64,000 nt of DNA from Adiantum capillus-veneris (GCA_014529385.2 CM043944.1:92247914-92311913), one strand, 5' to 3'; positions 10,941 to 24,019 are shown, counted from the first letter of the stretch. Numbers and translations: made by a program. Notes: generated by a model not told the origin, from the sequence alone.

Positions 10941-11480
10941 CCAAAGGTATCCGCTTGGTTTAAAAAGATTGAATGCTACACGCCTTGAAATTTTGAAAAA
11001 CAAATCTTTTTTATATTATTATGCTACAACATTCAAGCCCTGTGGTCAAACAATCAATAATGCCACATCAAATGTAGCAATGATGTGGCAAACATAGTGA
11101 TGTGATAAATATAATGACATGGCCCCACGTGTTTTCTTTTAATTTTTTATTTTGGCGGGCTTCAACTTAGAGCACACCTTTTTCTAATCTTTTTGACTAA
11201 AGATCATGCAAAAATTTCTTATTGGAGGCCACTTTAATGCCACATCATCCTAATGGGACCAGTTCAACTCCACATTTGTGCCCAATTGCCATGTTAATAC
11301 CACACCATTGCCCTAGTGCCACATCATCAATGCCACATGAAATATCTCGATAAGGCATTCCATGTGGCACTGATCATGTGACATCTTTTTTCCATGTGAA
11401 TAAGTTGCAACCAAGAGAAAAGGAATGAGAGAGCTACTAATGGCCTTGGGTCCAAAGAGATCAAAGGAGGGGAAAGAAGA
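10941..11480. other. No gene; repeated GCCACATCA motif
   Basis: Non-coding sequence in which the motif GCCACATCA/ATGCCACATCA recurs several times between about 11060 and 11340. No protein or RNA gene was recognised. Confidence 0.4.
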
Positions 11481-11484
11481 AGAA

Positions 11485-11486
11485 GA

Positions 11487-11543
<57 letters not shown>
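11485..11543. repeat. (GA)n microsatellite
   Basis: GAA units run into about 28 uninterrupted GA units. Confidence 0.95.
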
Positions 11544-11546
<3 letters not shown>

Positions 11547-11569
11547 AAATAGATTACATAACTAATGGA

Positions 11570-12890
11570 TTTCCTCTAGTGGACTTTGGAGATTTTTTTA
11601 TTGTCTTTTTTTGGAGTTTCCCTCGTTACTTTGGATCACAAGAGCCACCTTCAACAAGTGGATTTTCTTCTACTTTGGTCAAGGCCTCAATGGTAGCTCC
11701 AATTTGGTGCTCTTGTTGGTGTGTTCCTTATAATTTAGCTCTTCTTTGCAGGCATTTGAGGCAATAACATATTGTGCTTTTGTGGTTGAGATGTACAACT
11801 TTGCCAACAAAATCTCCTAAAACCACACCACCAATGAATAAGACATCACCTATTGTAGACCATCTGTTGTCCACATTCCTTATATATTATGCATCCATGT
11901 GGCCAACTACACATGCGTGCTTACCTACAAATCAAATGCACAACTCTTTTGTACCATTCAAATATCTTATCACCCCTTTTACTACCTCCCAATGTTTCTT
12001 TCTAGGAGTTTCTATCAATTTACTAATGCCTCTCACTACAAATGCAATGTCTAGATGAGTCCCATTCATTGTCTGCATCAAAGATCCAACCTTGGATGCA
12101 TAAGGGATCTTGGCTATCTCAACCCTTTCCTCATTGGATTTGGGACAGTACTCTTGGCTCAATTTCATGTATGGAGGAAACGAAGTAGAAAGTGCCCCCC
12201 GCCCCTCCCCCCAACCATCCAATATTGAAAGTCTTTAGTAAACAACAAATGTACTCTTTTTGTGACATGTATCACATAATGCGCATGCTTAGAATATGGT
12301 TTTCCCTTCATAGAAAATTTCTCATCAAAATTTCACTTCAATAAGACTATTCTTCTTAGCAACAATGAGCATATAATCCACATGAAGGATCTACATCAAA
12401 AGACTACAATATGTAGCTTTCTTTGTGTAGAGCCAATGATCAATTTTTCTCCACCTTTACCCTTGAGACTTCATAAAAGCATCAAACTTATGAAACCAAT
12501 TCCAAGTGCTTGCTTGAAACCATAAAAGATTCTCTTAAGCTTGCACACTAACTTTCCTTCATTGTTCTCAACAAGATCCTATAGTTGCTACATGTTAATG
12601 TCCTCATGAAGATCGCTATGTAAGAATGTTGTTTGATGTCCATTTGGACCAAATCCATGTCCTCTTTGGCAACCAAACCATGTATTGCCACAAGGTAGTC
12701 ATCTTGACAACTGGCAATAAAACCTCGTCAAAGTATATGCCTTGCTTCTGCTTGAAACTTTTGGCAACCAATTTAGCCTTGTACTTTGGCTTCCTATCAT
12801 TGGGTATGATCCTTTTAACAACAAAGCATTCTCCCCTGTTGGTAAAGGTACTGAGTCTGAAATGGCCAAAAGTAGGCATTGCTCACAAAA
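11570..12890 (-). pseudogene. Ty1/Copia pol fragment (element A)
   Basis: Minus-strand remains of a Copia polyprotein. Near 12879-12700 the reverse transcriptase entry region reads KYKAKLVAKSFKQKQGIYFD. At 12180-11935 the RT/RNase H linker reads IPYASKVGSLMQTMNGTHLD and then IRYLNGTKELCI. Between 11930 and 11700 a decayed RNase H region continues in shifting frames. Gag, integrase and LTRs are absent or unrecognisable. It is a separate copy from element B because the RT entry region occurs in both. Confidence 0.8.
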
Positions 12891-13072
12891 AACAGTTAAT
12901 TAAATTTAGAACATTTTAATTTTAATTAATATTTTTTGGTGGGTAATGTCTACTTTAGGCCATTTTTAAACTTGCTTTATAGGCTATTGGCATCACTTTT
13001 ATAAAAATAAATGGTGAAAACAACGTAGGCTTTTGTGATTGTGGAGCTGTGGAAACCAAGGTATGTACTCTT

Positions 13073-13073
<1 letters not shown>

Positions 13074-13123
<50 letters not shown>

Positions 13124-13128
13124 ACACA
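13074..13128. repeat. Poly-C (36) followed by (AC)n
   Basis: Thirty-six consecutive C residues followed by about ten AC units. Frames through it (poly-Pro or poly-Gly) are artefacts. Confidence 0.95.
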
Positions 13129-13368
13129 ATATTCATGGCACAATGGAAGGATGGAAAGGAGAGGCATTGCTACTACCAGTTGACGATGCAGATGACACAC
13201 ACAACAGTGGGGCAAAAAGAGGGGAAGTGGAACATAGAGCGTCACAGCCAGGTGGTGTTTGGATATGGGACTCTAGGCTTGCATTAAAGGAATGGTGAGC
13301 ATGACATAGGCGTGTTAGAAGATAGAGGGAATCGATAGAGAGATTTGCCAGTTTAAGAGAGAGTTGCC

Positions 13369-13397
13369 CACACACACACACACACACACACACACAG
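13369..13397. repeat. (CA)n microsatellite
   Basis: About 14 CA units. Confidence 0.95.
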
Positions 13398-13849
13398 TCT
13401 TCAAATGTTTTCTACAGATTCTTATTTGAAAATTGGTACCCCTACTTCCAAAACCATAAAAGTCTACAATTAGGAAGATATTGCTACCCTTGAACTTAAT
13501 CTTGATGGGTCATGCACCATCAACATCCTCAATGTATATGCTGTGAACAATGCCTTTGAATTGTGAGGTATCATGATGATGCAATTTTAATTGGGATGTT
13601 ATAAGTCTATTACTCGTGGTTTTTAAAGTTGTTACATGATTGTTGCCTTCATTTGAGCGCTTTTCATATTGATCAAGTAAAGAATAGGGAATGCCTCTAG
13701 ATGTGCTCACATACAATAGCTTGATAGATTGTTTATCAAAGGGCATTGAAATCAGCATGACTTTTCCAGAGATCACAAAGGTTCACAAGAGAGAACTCAA
13801 AAATGGTCTCGACTATGTTTACAAGAAGAAGAGGGTAGTAGCTTGCATC

Positions 13850-14504
13850 ACTAAAACATAATTGCACTGCTACCAGTGTCATGGTAGTCCTCAATGTGCA
13901 AACTGCTATGAGGCTAGGCTCTTTATGAGAGCATCTATAGGGTTGTCATCTGTATGGATCTTGACTATCTTGATGCCCTTGCTAGCCAGTGTGTCTGTAT
14001 CATGTGATACATGACCTCTATGTGTTTAAACTTGGAGTGAAACATGACGTTCTAGACTAACGCAATAGAACTATCATAATGTAGCATTGGAAGCTGATAA
14101 ATGCCAAGGTCTCCCACTAGACAGGCTAACCATATAGCTTCCTTGCTAGCACCAAAAAATGCAACATACTCTACCTTTGTGGTGGAAGATGAAGTACAAT
14201 CCTGTAGACATGATCTCCATGACACGTTTGCTCTAGAAAATAGGAATACATGCACTATTCCCAAAGCGTAAGCACTTGCTTGTTTTATCTCGGACAAGTT
14301 CATGTCCTCATTGGTGGCTACTAGTCCAAGCATAAGATGCAATGTAGTCATCTTGATCATTAAAGAAAAAATCTCATCAACATCCATGCCTTTCTTCTGC
14401 ATGAATCCCTTAGCAACCAATCTAGCCTTATAGCTCGAGATCTTTTGCCGTGTATTTCTTCTTATACACCTATATGCAAGGTAAGGCTTGTTTTCCCTTG
14501 GCAA
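13850..14504 (-). pseudogene. Copia RT fused to RNase H by internal deletion (element B)
   Basis: The 150-codon frame 14504-14052 starts with the RT entry motif YKARLVAKGFMQKKGMDVDE and MTTLHLMLGLVATNEDMNL. It then jumps directly to RNase H text (SCLQDCTSSSTTKVEYVAF, SKEAIWLACLVGDLG). The whole catalytic RT core, including the expected YVDD, is missing. Further left, decayed codons resembling the Copia C-terminal FHSKFKHIEVMYH segment are visible near 14040-13990. Confidence 0.8.
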
Positions 14505-14879
14505 CTTTGTAAGTTCCCAATTCTATTTTCCATAATCAAGTTATACTCCGATTGCATTGCCTACTCCCACTTCACTCTATCTTCCATTTGAATAGCCTCT
14601 TGGTAGTAGGTAGGTTCGCTGCAGTCAGTGACCAACAAATAGTCTAACATTGGCTAAAAATGCTCAAGGGCACGAGAGACTCACATAGATCTCTCACTGC
14701 CTGACTGCTAGCAGATGTTGCTCTCTCTGGAGCACTACTAGTGGTAGGAATGTCACTAGTAGACGGAGTTGTTTGCTTGATTTCACTAGAGGCTACATTC
14801 TTGAATCTAACCTTGTGATACTCAACCTCTTTGTTAGGCTGTCTATGCATCTTTGACACATTGAAGATTACTTATGAGC

Positions 14880-15600
14880 TGGGAATGACTTTTCTAGATT
14901 TTGGGTGCTAGAGATGATAGCACATCTCTCCATCTGCACCATATCCAATGAAGATGCATTTGTATGATTTGGAATCTAGCTTCTTGCGTAGCTCTTTAGG
15001 GATGTGAGAATGCCTCAATCCCAAATACATGTAACCTACAGTAGTTTGGCCTTTTGTTGGTCCACATGTCCTACAAAATCTTACTATTCAATGGCATACT
15101 AGGCAATCGATTGATAATGTAAAGTGTTGTCATAATAACGGCCTCTCCCCAAAACTATGGAGGTAAGTTTTCCATAGACAACATGGTTGTTACCCTCTCT
15201 TGAATTGTCCTATTCATACACTCAGCAATGCCATTCTGAGCAGGTGTATACGATATAGTAAACTACCGTCGTCTAATGCCTCTGTTGCTAAAAAAAATTC
15301 TTAAACTCAGTGGATATGTATTCTCCCTCGTTGTCAGTGCAAAAATCATTCAAATTCTTGCTTTTTGGTTCTCTACCATTTCAAGGAATTTTTGAAACAT
15401 AGGAAAAACTTCACCTTTCCTCTTCAAGTGGTAGACTCACACCTTCCAAGTAGAGTCATCTATGAATGTTAGGAACTATAAAGAGATGTATGCAGCATAT
15501 GTCCACATAGATCACTATGTACCAAGTCTAGACCCAAACTCTCTGTTCAATGGCAAGTAGTAGCCCTAGTCCGTTTTCCATAAATACAATGTTCCCACAA
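14880..15600 (-). pseudogene. Copia integrase, decayed (element B)
   Basis: Readable minus-strand pieces are YTPAQNGIAECMNRTIQERV near 15250-15190 (including the third catalytic acidic residue), a WGEAVITTLYIINRLPS-like piece near 15150, and IPKELRKKLDSKSYKCIFIG followed by YGADGE near 15015-14925. The frame changes between the pieces. Integrase would insert element cDNA into the genome; this copy cannot. Confidence 0.75.
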
Positions 15601-15601
15601 G

Positions 15602-15960
15602 CTAAAGGTAAGTAGTCCAAACACTGAAGTTGTTGCATTTCTTTCTAACTCTTTGACCAAGCCAGCCATGCCACAGCTCAGTAGAAGGCATCTTGACAAC
15701 ATAAAAAAACTTCTGTTTCACAGAAGAGACATACAAAGAGTACAATGAGGTAGACTTTTGGGAAGCATTGCCAATAATTGTAGTACAACCCAATCGTCAA
15801 ACTGGCCTGCTAATACTAAGGTCTTAGTTAACTTTGGCACATGTCTGACACTTTGAAGAATAAATTTAGTGTTGTTACACATACAGAACTTCACATATCC
15901 AATGCCACAAATGTCAAGTTGATACAAATCACCTAGCTTGATCGAACCATGCAAATAGGC
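15602..15960 (-). pseudogene. Copia GAG-pre-integrase domain (element B)
   Basis: Contains FILQSVRHVPKLTKTLVLAG (family pattern VRHVPxLxxNLIS) at about 15870-15810, then after a shift STELWHGWLGQRVRKK (LWHxRLGH pattern) near 15690-15640, the zinc-binding lead-in to integrase. Confidence 0.75.
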
Positions 15961-16152
15961 ATAATTGGAAAACCATTCCCTATGCGGAGTGACATGGAAA
16001 GTGGCACTTGAGTCGATGATCTAGTTTTGCACATAACACTCATCAAGATCCAATAATTCATATGGACTCAAATTAGAAGTGAATATCAAGAAATCTTATG
16101 GCTGCGGCAACTTCACCTAGTGGAGACTCAACTACATTGAGCTCCTCCATCT

Positions 16153-16975
16153 TTACATTGCTCTTAGGAGGGTAAAACTTAAAACTGTCTTTACCCTTTT
16201 CACGTTACAAAATGCAGCAATCTTTCTTCGAATGGCCTTTTCTTGTGGCAATGATAGCATTCCACATTGTGCAGTCTTGTCTACGACTCTTGCTATAAGC
16301 ATTCTTGCGATCCTATGACCAACCACGACTATGACAATGACCTCTTTGCTTCCGATGACCATCACCAGTCATATATGTATCACCATGTGCCCTAGTGTCA
16401 AGTATAATCTCTTCTGTGAGCAAAACACTATCAACATCACTGAAAACAAGCTTGCCCTTAGGGGCAGAGTTACTAATGGCAGTGTTAAGTGTATCCCACG
16501 ATCAAGGCAAAGAACGTAGTGGCTCAAGAAAATATATTTCATTTCATCGTTGAAATTGAGTCCCTTAAATGTAAGCTGCAAAAACAAGATGTTGAACTCA
16601 TTCAAGTGTGAATTGACATTGCTGCCCTCTTTCATGTTCAAACACATGAGATTTTTCATAAGAAAAACTTTGTTCAAAGCACACTTGCCATCCCAAACTA
16701 AACATAATGACTCCCATAATTCCTTTGCAATGGTCTTATCCATAATGGTGAAGAAGATAGTCTCACCAAGGTGCATACAAATGGTCACCATAACACAAAG
16801 CTCTTCCCACTCATCATTAGTTTAAATACCCTCTTACACTCTTTCAATGGCACTGCAAGGCCCTTATTGACCAAGACATCAAGCATACATTGATTCCATA
16901 TCATGAAGTTTGTTCCATCCTATTTCTTGATATAATACTCTTCTTTCTCAGAAGGTCCATCCATAATTGACAAGA
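16153..16975 (-). pseudogene. Copia Gag with degraded zinc knuckle (element B)
   Basis: The frame 16791-16369 matches the Copia Gag (UBN2) core: DKTIAKELWESLCLVWDGKC, LMKNLMCLNMKEGSNVNSHL, NEFNILFLQLTFKGLNFNDE. An upstream piece near 16930-16880 has the DGTNFMIWNQCMLDVLVNKG start. The zinc knuckle near 16270-16205 has decayed: cysteines remain but the CCHC spacing is lost. Confidence 0.75.
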
Positions 16976-18312
16976 GCAAATGCAAGAGAGCGAGTCTAGG
17001 AATTTATGGCAAATTTTTTGAAGAAATTTTGTAGTGTCTCCTCTATACAGAGACCAAAATCTCAAGCAAAAACTCAACAAAATATCAATGCATAAATTGT
17101 AAAAGAGTATTGGCAGGGCATCAACTTGCATATACTACTAAAAAAACTATCAAAAGATTGCCAATTTGGTGTCAAAGCACCTATACCCTCCTACACATAT
17201 CCCATGATGAGGCCACGAGTGGGAATCTCCAACAACCTAATCCACCTCACACTAGGTAACCGGACCCCCAGTGTCCGGCTTCAAAAAACCTCACGCAATG
17301 ACTCTCACAAAAGGCTATGCAAACACAACTAGCCACTATCTCATAAAGGGCTCGTCCATACCAAGTCTCAAAAATGGTCAAGATTGCAAAAACAGACTGC
17401 ACAAGGGCGTATAAAGGCAGTATTTATGAACAACATACATATGTCATGAAATCACTACAAAATGCACTTTATGTGCTCAAACAAGTGCCAACTAATGTGC
17501 AAGCAAGAAACCACAAAACTTAGCTCCTTGCAAGGAGTCAAACACTGTCAACAAAGCTCACATCATAAAATTTGTGCCAACATTCACTAAAAACTTCCAT
17601 TATAACTGAAATGCGTATCATTGCCAAAGATGCTCGCAAATCTACTGTGTCAAAAGAACCTGTGACTATCCCTATGCGTGTAGATCTAGATTTGCAAGTT
17701 GTCTCTATGCATGAGCAATACCACAAAGATCATACATATGACCAAAACACACATATGGCAATCCAAAAAATTGCTCTAAAAAACACATAGAATTGTTGCT
17801 AATGGCAATCTATAACCTACCTCCCACTCCCGATAAATTGACTCTCTATCTCGCTTTTGACAATGCTAGAGAGCGTGTGATAATTTTTAGATGTCATGGA
17901 AGTCGATGCCGATGTTGGGTGTCACTTCTCTATGGAAGAGGCACCTCACCCATGCACGTCGATGTCGGAAAATAAGTGAACGTTGCAAGCCAAGAAAACG
18001 AGTCATTGATGTCAAGAAAACATTGGGTGCCGATGCCAAAGATCAATAGGATGCAAGGCGATCGATTGTCAAAAAAACCAAATCAATGTTGTAAGCCGAG
18101 AAGCATAGATGATCAAATCTGATGCCAAAAATGTCAATTGAAAACCACCTTCTGCTATGCTGCTCAAATGGAGATTCTAAGAGCATAAACGACTTCAAAA
18201 GAGGGGTAAAACCCCATGTTGCATACTGGAAATACTACAGGCAGAGGAAGAAGCTACAACAACAACCACAAGCAAAATTCAACCTGAAACTGCTTATGCG
18301 TATGTGAATTTT

Positions 18313-18424
<112 letters not shown>

Positions 18425-18455
18425 CTATGAGCTCTCCACTCGACCTCTCCTTTGA

Positions 18456-18467
18456 GCTCTAATACCA
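18456..18467 (-). other. Primer-binding site of Copia element B
   Basis: The plus strand reads GCTCTAATACCA; the complement TGGTATTAGAGC is a one-base variant of the Met-tRNA primer site. Sequence to the right (18470 onward) should be the 5' LTR, but no partner copy was found. Confidence 0.6.
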
Positions 18468-20804
18468 CTTTTAGAGTGCACTGTGTGTGCAGAGTGTGAG
18501 GGAGAAGAAGAGCAGACACATAGAGTGGGTGGAGCACAGTGACGATAACGCTATCTCACCGCTCCTTATTCTATTGACTATAAAGAATAAGGTTAGTGAT
18601 GGGTTAGTAAGTTAGTGGGCATTCGGCTAGTTGGCCTGAACCCTCAACATGATCATGAAGATAGATCTCACAAAAATGGCATTCTGGATTTGCAAGCAAA
18701 GAGTGGTGCGGAAAGCTCCTTCAAATTTCACTTTATAGGGCAAAAACTCATGGCGGACAAACAACTTATAAGCAAATGAATGTTTTCACTGAATTGAAAT
18801 GCAGAGTTTTCCAAATGTATGCAACAATTCTTTCATCTTGAAGGCATGCGCCATCAATCAATGAATGTTGATTGTAGCCATCACATGTAGAGATTAAGTG
18901 GCCGCACTATGCAATGTATAGATGATAACTATCTCTGAAACAAAGAGTGAAATCAAGAGGCAATATTGATTACATCCATCACATGTGCAAGCTAATCATT
19001 GATCTTCAAGGGTCATGAGAGCATCATCAACAAAAGCAATTTCCCTGCTCATGAAATGGGGACCATTATGGGGAGGAGCAGAGAGATGTTTTCCTATATC
19101 TTGCACAATACATTCATATGCGTACAAAAACTATCAATGTACATACCGGTGTGCATGTAGGTGCATCATTTTCATGCATGGTTTGAGTGCAAGTCCATGT
19201 GCTGTGTGTATTTTGAATCAACAGTAGGGGAAAATATGGCATTTTTCTCTACAAGCAACACTACACTTTCATGGTTTATATTTTTACCCAATTTGTGTGA
19301 AGGGGAGACATGATGATAAGGATGAGAGTGGCTATGGGAGGGGTTTGGTGTCAGAGTTGGAGGTGGCTCATTATAGGTGTGGTAGCTCATGCATGAGTGC
19401 TGGCTAAATAAAATAGGTGACAACAAGCGAGGAGCGATTATTCAATAGGTCTATGTAAATTTAAAGTTAATGGCTTCCCATGATTTGCAAATCCAAAAAA
19501 AAGTGACCCTTCAATATTGGAAGAGAAAAATATGAAGACCCTTCAACACTAAAGGAGAAGCATTTCATGGCCCTTCAACACTAGAGGAGAAAATAAGTTT
19601 ATGGGGGAAGGGTGTGTTCCCTACATTTTATAAATGAAAATTTGGATGATTGTTGTTGAGAGCTCTCTCAACTTGAAAATGACAACATACAACTATCAAT
19701 GGCCATCCTCAAGTTAAAGATCACTCAAGGATAGGTTGATTGGGAGGTGGAAAATGCCATGTGAGGACGTGGTGGCTATGAAGTGCTTTGTCCACATTCA
19801 CTGTCTCCAAAAGTAATTTTGCTTCCCTCATGAACTTAGCAAAGGACCAATATACCATCACTTGTATTTCATGAGTGTTTGTGACTTGAATTGAACCAAA
19901 CTGTTTCTTGTAGAGCAATCATGGCACACTAATTACATTAGTGTTGTTTACTAATTAAAAGACTAGATCTCCTTATGACCTATTGAAGGTTTTGTGTCCA
20001 CACACACCTTAGTGTGTGTTCAGCTCTCAAGACACAAAATCCACAATGGCATACATTAGCATGGAACCATCTCCTTGGAATTTGAACTTCTTGCTCCTGT
20101 TCCCACATTCAAAAGTTGAGCTTCAACAAGCTCTCAATGCCCATGCCGATAACTACAACTTTGATACCACTTGATGCAGTTGCAATGTGTGCGAGAGAGA
20201 GAGAGGTAACAGTACCATGTGAACACCAAAAATTGAAAAAGCGAAGGGTGGCCTAGAAAGATTCAATTTGTCGACACTCTTCCTAGCTAGAGGGAAAGAG
20301 CAAGGAAGAGTATGCAGTGGAACAAAAATTGAACAAGGCATTTTGGGTAATATGAAGTAGGTTGCACCAAAGTAAATTTTTAACCTTTGTTTGAGGGATA
20401 CCACAAGCATCCCAATGGTTGCCTAGATCATAATTATCCATTTTTATGTAGCAGATCACAACATAGATACAAAGCCCCACCCTCCACCAAGCATGTGGTG
20501 CCATAAAATTTTAATGGAGGAAGAATTGAAGTCTTTTGCTTTAGGGGGGTACATAGTGGAAACAAGTAAAGGTGCAATGGGAAACATGGCCATAACACAT
20601 TCAACCAAAGCCCGAGCCTCCACAAAGGGAGAGGAAAGCAAGCAAGACACATGTATTTACAATGGCATTTGAGTGAAATATTGCTTATCAATCTCTAAGA
20701 AGGCAACAAAGAGGATAAGAAAGGCACTAGCAGTGAAAGTGAGAATCTCAGAGTGGGCATTGTGAATGGAGAAAGCTCACGAGATTTCCAAACTACTTTC
20801 AAGC

Positions 20805-20948
20805 ATGATATCCAAAATAACAATATGAATGCACAAAACAACCATTTTATTTGCTTCCCTTTTTTGTTAACAATATGAATGCATGATATCCAAAATAACA
20901 ATATGAATGCACAAAACAACCATTTTATTTGCTTCCCTTTTTTGTTAT
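20805..20948. repeat. Tandem duplication, unit 78 bp
   Basis: The segment starting ATGATATCCAAAATAACAAT at 20805 recurs at 20883 and ends both times with TTTGCTTCCCTTTTTTGTT. The copies look essentially identical, so the event is recent. Confidence 0.9.
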
Positions 20949-21803
20949 TGGACATATGTGTGCTTATGTGCATCAGAAAAGATTAAACCGGCCTCGCTTA
21001 TAATAACACTTATGCTTTGAACAACAATTTGGAATCATAGATTGTTCACATGCATATATAGACACAAATGGGCTGGCAATAGGTTGCATTTTGGTGGAGT
21101 CAAGGGAGAAGAATTTTGACTTGTGTAGTTTTAACATACCTTTTTGCAAACAAATTCATTTTTTCATACATCCCCAAGCCTTGCTTAATCTATTCAAAGT
21201 AGGGAAAAAAGTAAACTTTGGAGGGGATGTTGGTGCTTGTGCATCATTCATTCATCGTTTTATAGTCTGAGGAAAGGATCAGGAAATCTGTGGAGTTGCC
21301 CAAATAGTTGAGACATTTATGGACATTTTTGCATCTGTTTTTGCTTTGATGGTTGTATTAGTGCCAGAGGGTCTCCCATTAGCAGTATTATATGGTCTAC
21401 CCCATGCTACAAGGAGTCTAATGGAAAAAAAGATATTACGAGAAGATAGGAGCATTTGAGACCAAGGGGCATGTGCCTACAATTTGTAGTGACATAATAG
21501 GCGATGATTGTTGCAAAGGCATGGGTAGGAGGTGGAATGAGGGACAAATATGTACTACATGGAGGAGTATCTTCAAACTTTGATTACTAATGGGATTTCG
21601 CAAAATAGAAATGGAATTTTGTTTATTTCAAGAAATGGTGGAGTGCCATAAGCAATTCACTCATTCACCAAAATGGTAGCATTGCTCTAGAATTCCACCC
21701 GGAATCATTTGAACTATAAACACGTGGAGGCTTAGTTTTATGTGTTGCAAGTCGAATCATTCAACTCCATAAAGAAGATAGCAAGGTTTGCTCTATCTAC
21801 ATT

Positions 21804-21806
<3 letters not shown>

Positions 21807-21878
<72 letters not shown>
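21807..21878. repeat. (CT)n microsatellite
   Basis: About 36 CT units. Confidence 0.95.
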
Positions 21879-21879
<1 letters not shown>

Positions 21880-22356
21880 TATTATTGAGCAGCAGGTTGA
21901 GGAGAAAAAGATATGTTACTTTCTTGTTTTTACACGCACTGCTTGTTCTTTCTTCTCATTCTCATTATGAATTATTGATGAGTTATTAATACATGTTCCG
22001 TTGCATCTCTCTCCGATTCCATCTCTTGTGCGACCACCCACTGGTGAGTTATTAATACACTAGTACGGCCGGCCGCCTTCAGCGGCCTCTCTCTCTTTCT
22101 CTCTCCCTCTTTTGGAACGTAGCCTTCATCTCGCAGCTTGCGCCACGTGTAAAGGGGACTCCCCTCCGCCATATTATGTTAAGTAAATGTTCTTTTGCAT
22201 CTCTCTTGGATTCCATCTCTTGTGCGACCAGCCCTCGCACTGCCATGCATGCAAATTCTATTTTTGTTTTGTTTTGGGAAATGTAAGGTGTCCAATGTCG
22301 AGTTGGTTGTCGTATTGACTACAGTGACGAGGCTGTTGATTCTCGATTGATGGGAT

Positions 22357-22359
<3 letters not shown>

Positions 22360-22400
<41 letters not shown>
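22360..22400. repeat. (GT)n microsatellite
   Basis: About 20 GT units, upstream of the first recognised exon of the unknown gene. Confidence 0.95.
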
Positions 22401-22401
<1 letters not shown>

Positions 22402-22555
22402 GGGTATGAGTCTAGACTTTGAAGTGTGTTTGACGAAATGTCTGTTTCATCTGTGAGACAACAGCTACCCTCCAGCCTCAGGCTCCATGTACACTTTCTT
22501 CGATCCAACTACTTTCTTCAAACCCCTTTTGCCCATGGCGATCATCTTTTTATAG

Positions 22556-23768
22556 GGATAATTTTGGAGCAATTGGATCTGAACCCTGGTTGAACAACAA
22601 TGGCACTTTTCTGGAACATCCTCAGCTAAGCTACTCAAGGGCCATCAGAGCCATTCTCAAAAATGATGTAAGGCCTTGAGTTTTTCTCTAGTTAAAGGCA
22701 ATGGTTTCTCTCTTTGTCACTTTTTGAATGAAAAATTTAATTCTTGAACATTAGCTTGATTAAGGTCTCCCACTTTCATGATTCTTTTAGAGCCATGGGC
22801 TGAGTTTTGTTAGAAAGTTCTATGGTAGTCTCAGCTTGTTTGTGTTCTTTTGTGTCCTCAAGTCTTTGGAGAGGTGGATTTCTCTTTGTATGTTTTTAAC
22901 TTTTACCTTATTTCTTGCCTAAGAGAATGGAGTTCTCTTTCTATGCTTTGTTTTCTTTTACCTTGTTGTAACCAGGGGGAGTTTTAGCCTCAACAACTAC
23001 ATTGGCCTCACTTCACCAAGGTGGTGGAGAAACTACATAGCCAGATGATGATGTAGATGGAAACATGGATATCCCTATCCATCCGAGGCTTCCTCCATTT
23101 TTGATGTGGCAAGAAATCTTCTTTTAGAGGCAACTCAAGATGGCCCCTCAACATAGATGTTACAAGAAATTCAACTATGATCACTTCAACCAGGCTCCAA
23201 ATACAAATTTGAAGAGCTTCCTCCATCTTTGGTAGTATGCAAGCACTTGCAAGTCTTCGTGAGCATAGCACTTAAAGTGCCATTGTGCCAGAATTATTCC
23301 AAGGTGCTTCTTTAGTACCAAATATGAACGAAGACATGGGGGTCTTTTTATCTTCCCTTTCCAGGTTTCAGCAATTGAACCCATCTTTGTTCTCACGAGG
23401 AGAGGGTGTTTCACTTGGCCAGTCTAGCTCCAAAGAAGTGTGTAGAGACCTTGATTCTGGTCAACTGCAATATCCTAGTTTGTATGTTCTTCAAACTATT
23501 ATTCAAAATCAAGTGGGACAAGCTGCAGGTAATGATAGGGTTGGATTTGCTGCTAGGTAGCACTATTGACACCTCTAGCTTCATTGCATTTTGAGGCACT
23601 TGAATCACAGTAGGTTAATTTTCTTTGTAGTCACTAGATTTTCATGGCCTAATCTTATGATGTATACTTCAGATATAGGATTCAGTTACAGATCTTCAGT
23701 TGAACAGGGGGTATGAAAATAGCTTAATTGGCAGTCCACATGTTTGTCAAGATCTTGCACACTTATAA
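22556..23768 (+). CDS. 3' end of an unrecognised spliced gene (three exons)
   Basis: Three open segments join with consistent splice phases. Exon a is 22556-22667 (acceptor TTTTTATAG, donor GAT|GTAAGG). Exon b is 23372-23528 (acceptor GTTTCAG, donor GCAG|GTAATG). Exon c is 23692-23768 (acceptor GTTACAG, stop TAA at 23766-23768). Codons include SEPWLNNNGTFLEHPQLSYS, RAIRAILKND, then SLFSRGEGVSLGQSSSKEVC, SLYVLQTIIQNQVGQAA, and finally NRGYENSLIGSPHVCQDLAH. Introns are 704 and 163 bp. I do not recognise the family. The N-terminal exons would lie further left and were not found. A Gypsy element inserted 256 bp past the stop. An alternative is a processed-looking chance alignment, but three matching phases argue against this. 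Confidence 0.5.
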
Positions 23769-24019
23769 TTGCATGTCTTGGAGGTTTTGTCAACTGTATC
23801 AAATGAGGAAGAGCAACCCACACCTGACTAGGTTTGATGTTGTAGATTCTCTGGTAACAAATTCTTAGAATTGTTGACTGTAATTCAATTGCAATTTATG
23901 CATGGGCACACTGATAAAGGAATGCTTAGGGAGTCATATGCAGAAACGTCTCCATAGTTGAAATGTACTAGACAGACATCTCTAGATGTGGGGGTCAAAT
24001 TGTGCGCTTAGAGATGTTC

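Larger units (their letters stand above)
18470..22550. other. No gene recognised; several repeats
   Basis: The left part is probably the unpaired 5' LTR of element B. A PBS-like TTTGATACCACTT lies at 20160-20172. A three-fold repeat of CCTTCAACACTA-(A/G)AGGAGAA lies at 19505-19595. I see no supported coding region. Confidence 0.45.

Noticed and set aside
10440-11003. Long minus-strand Ser/Leu/Pro-rich frames
   Set aside because: They overlap the purine-rich tract in several frames at once; composition alone explains them.
20160-20172. PBS-like TTTGATACCACTT, possible further LTR element
   Set aside because: Single weak match with no paired LTR and no coding remnants beside it.
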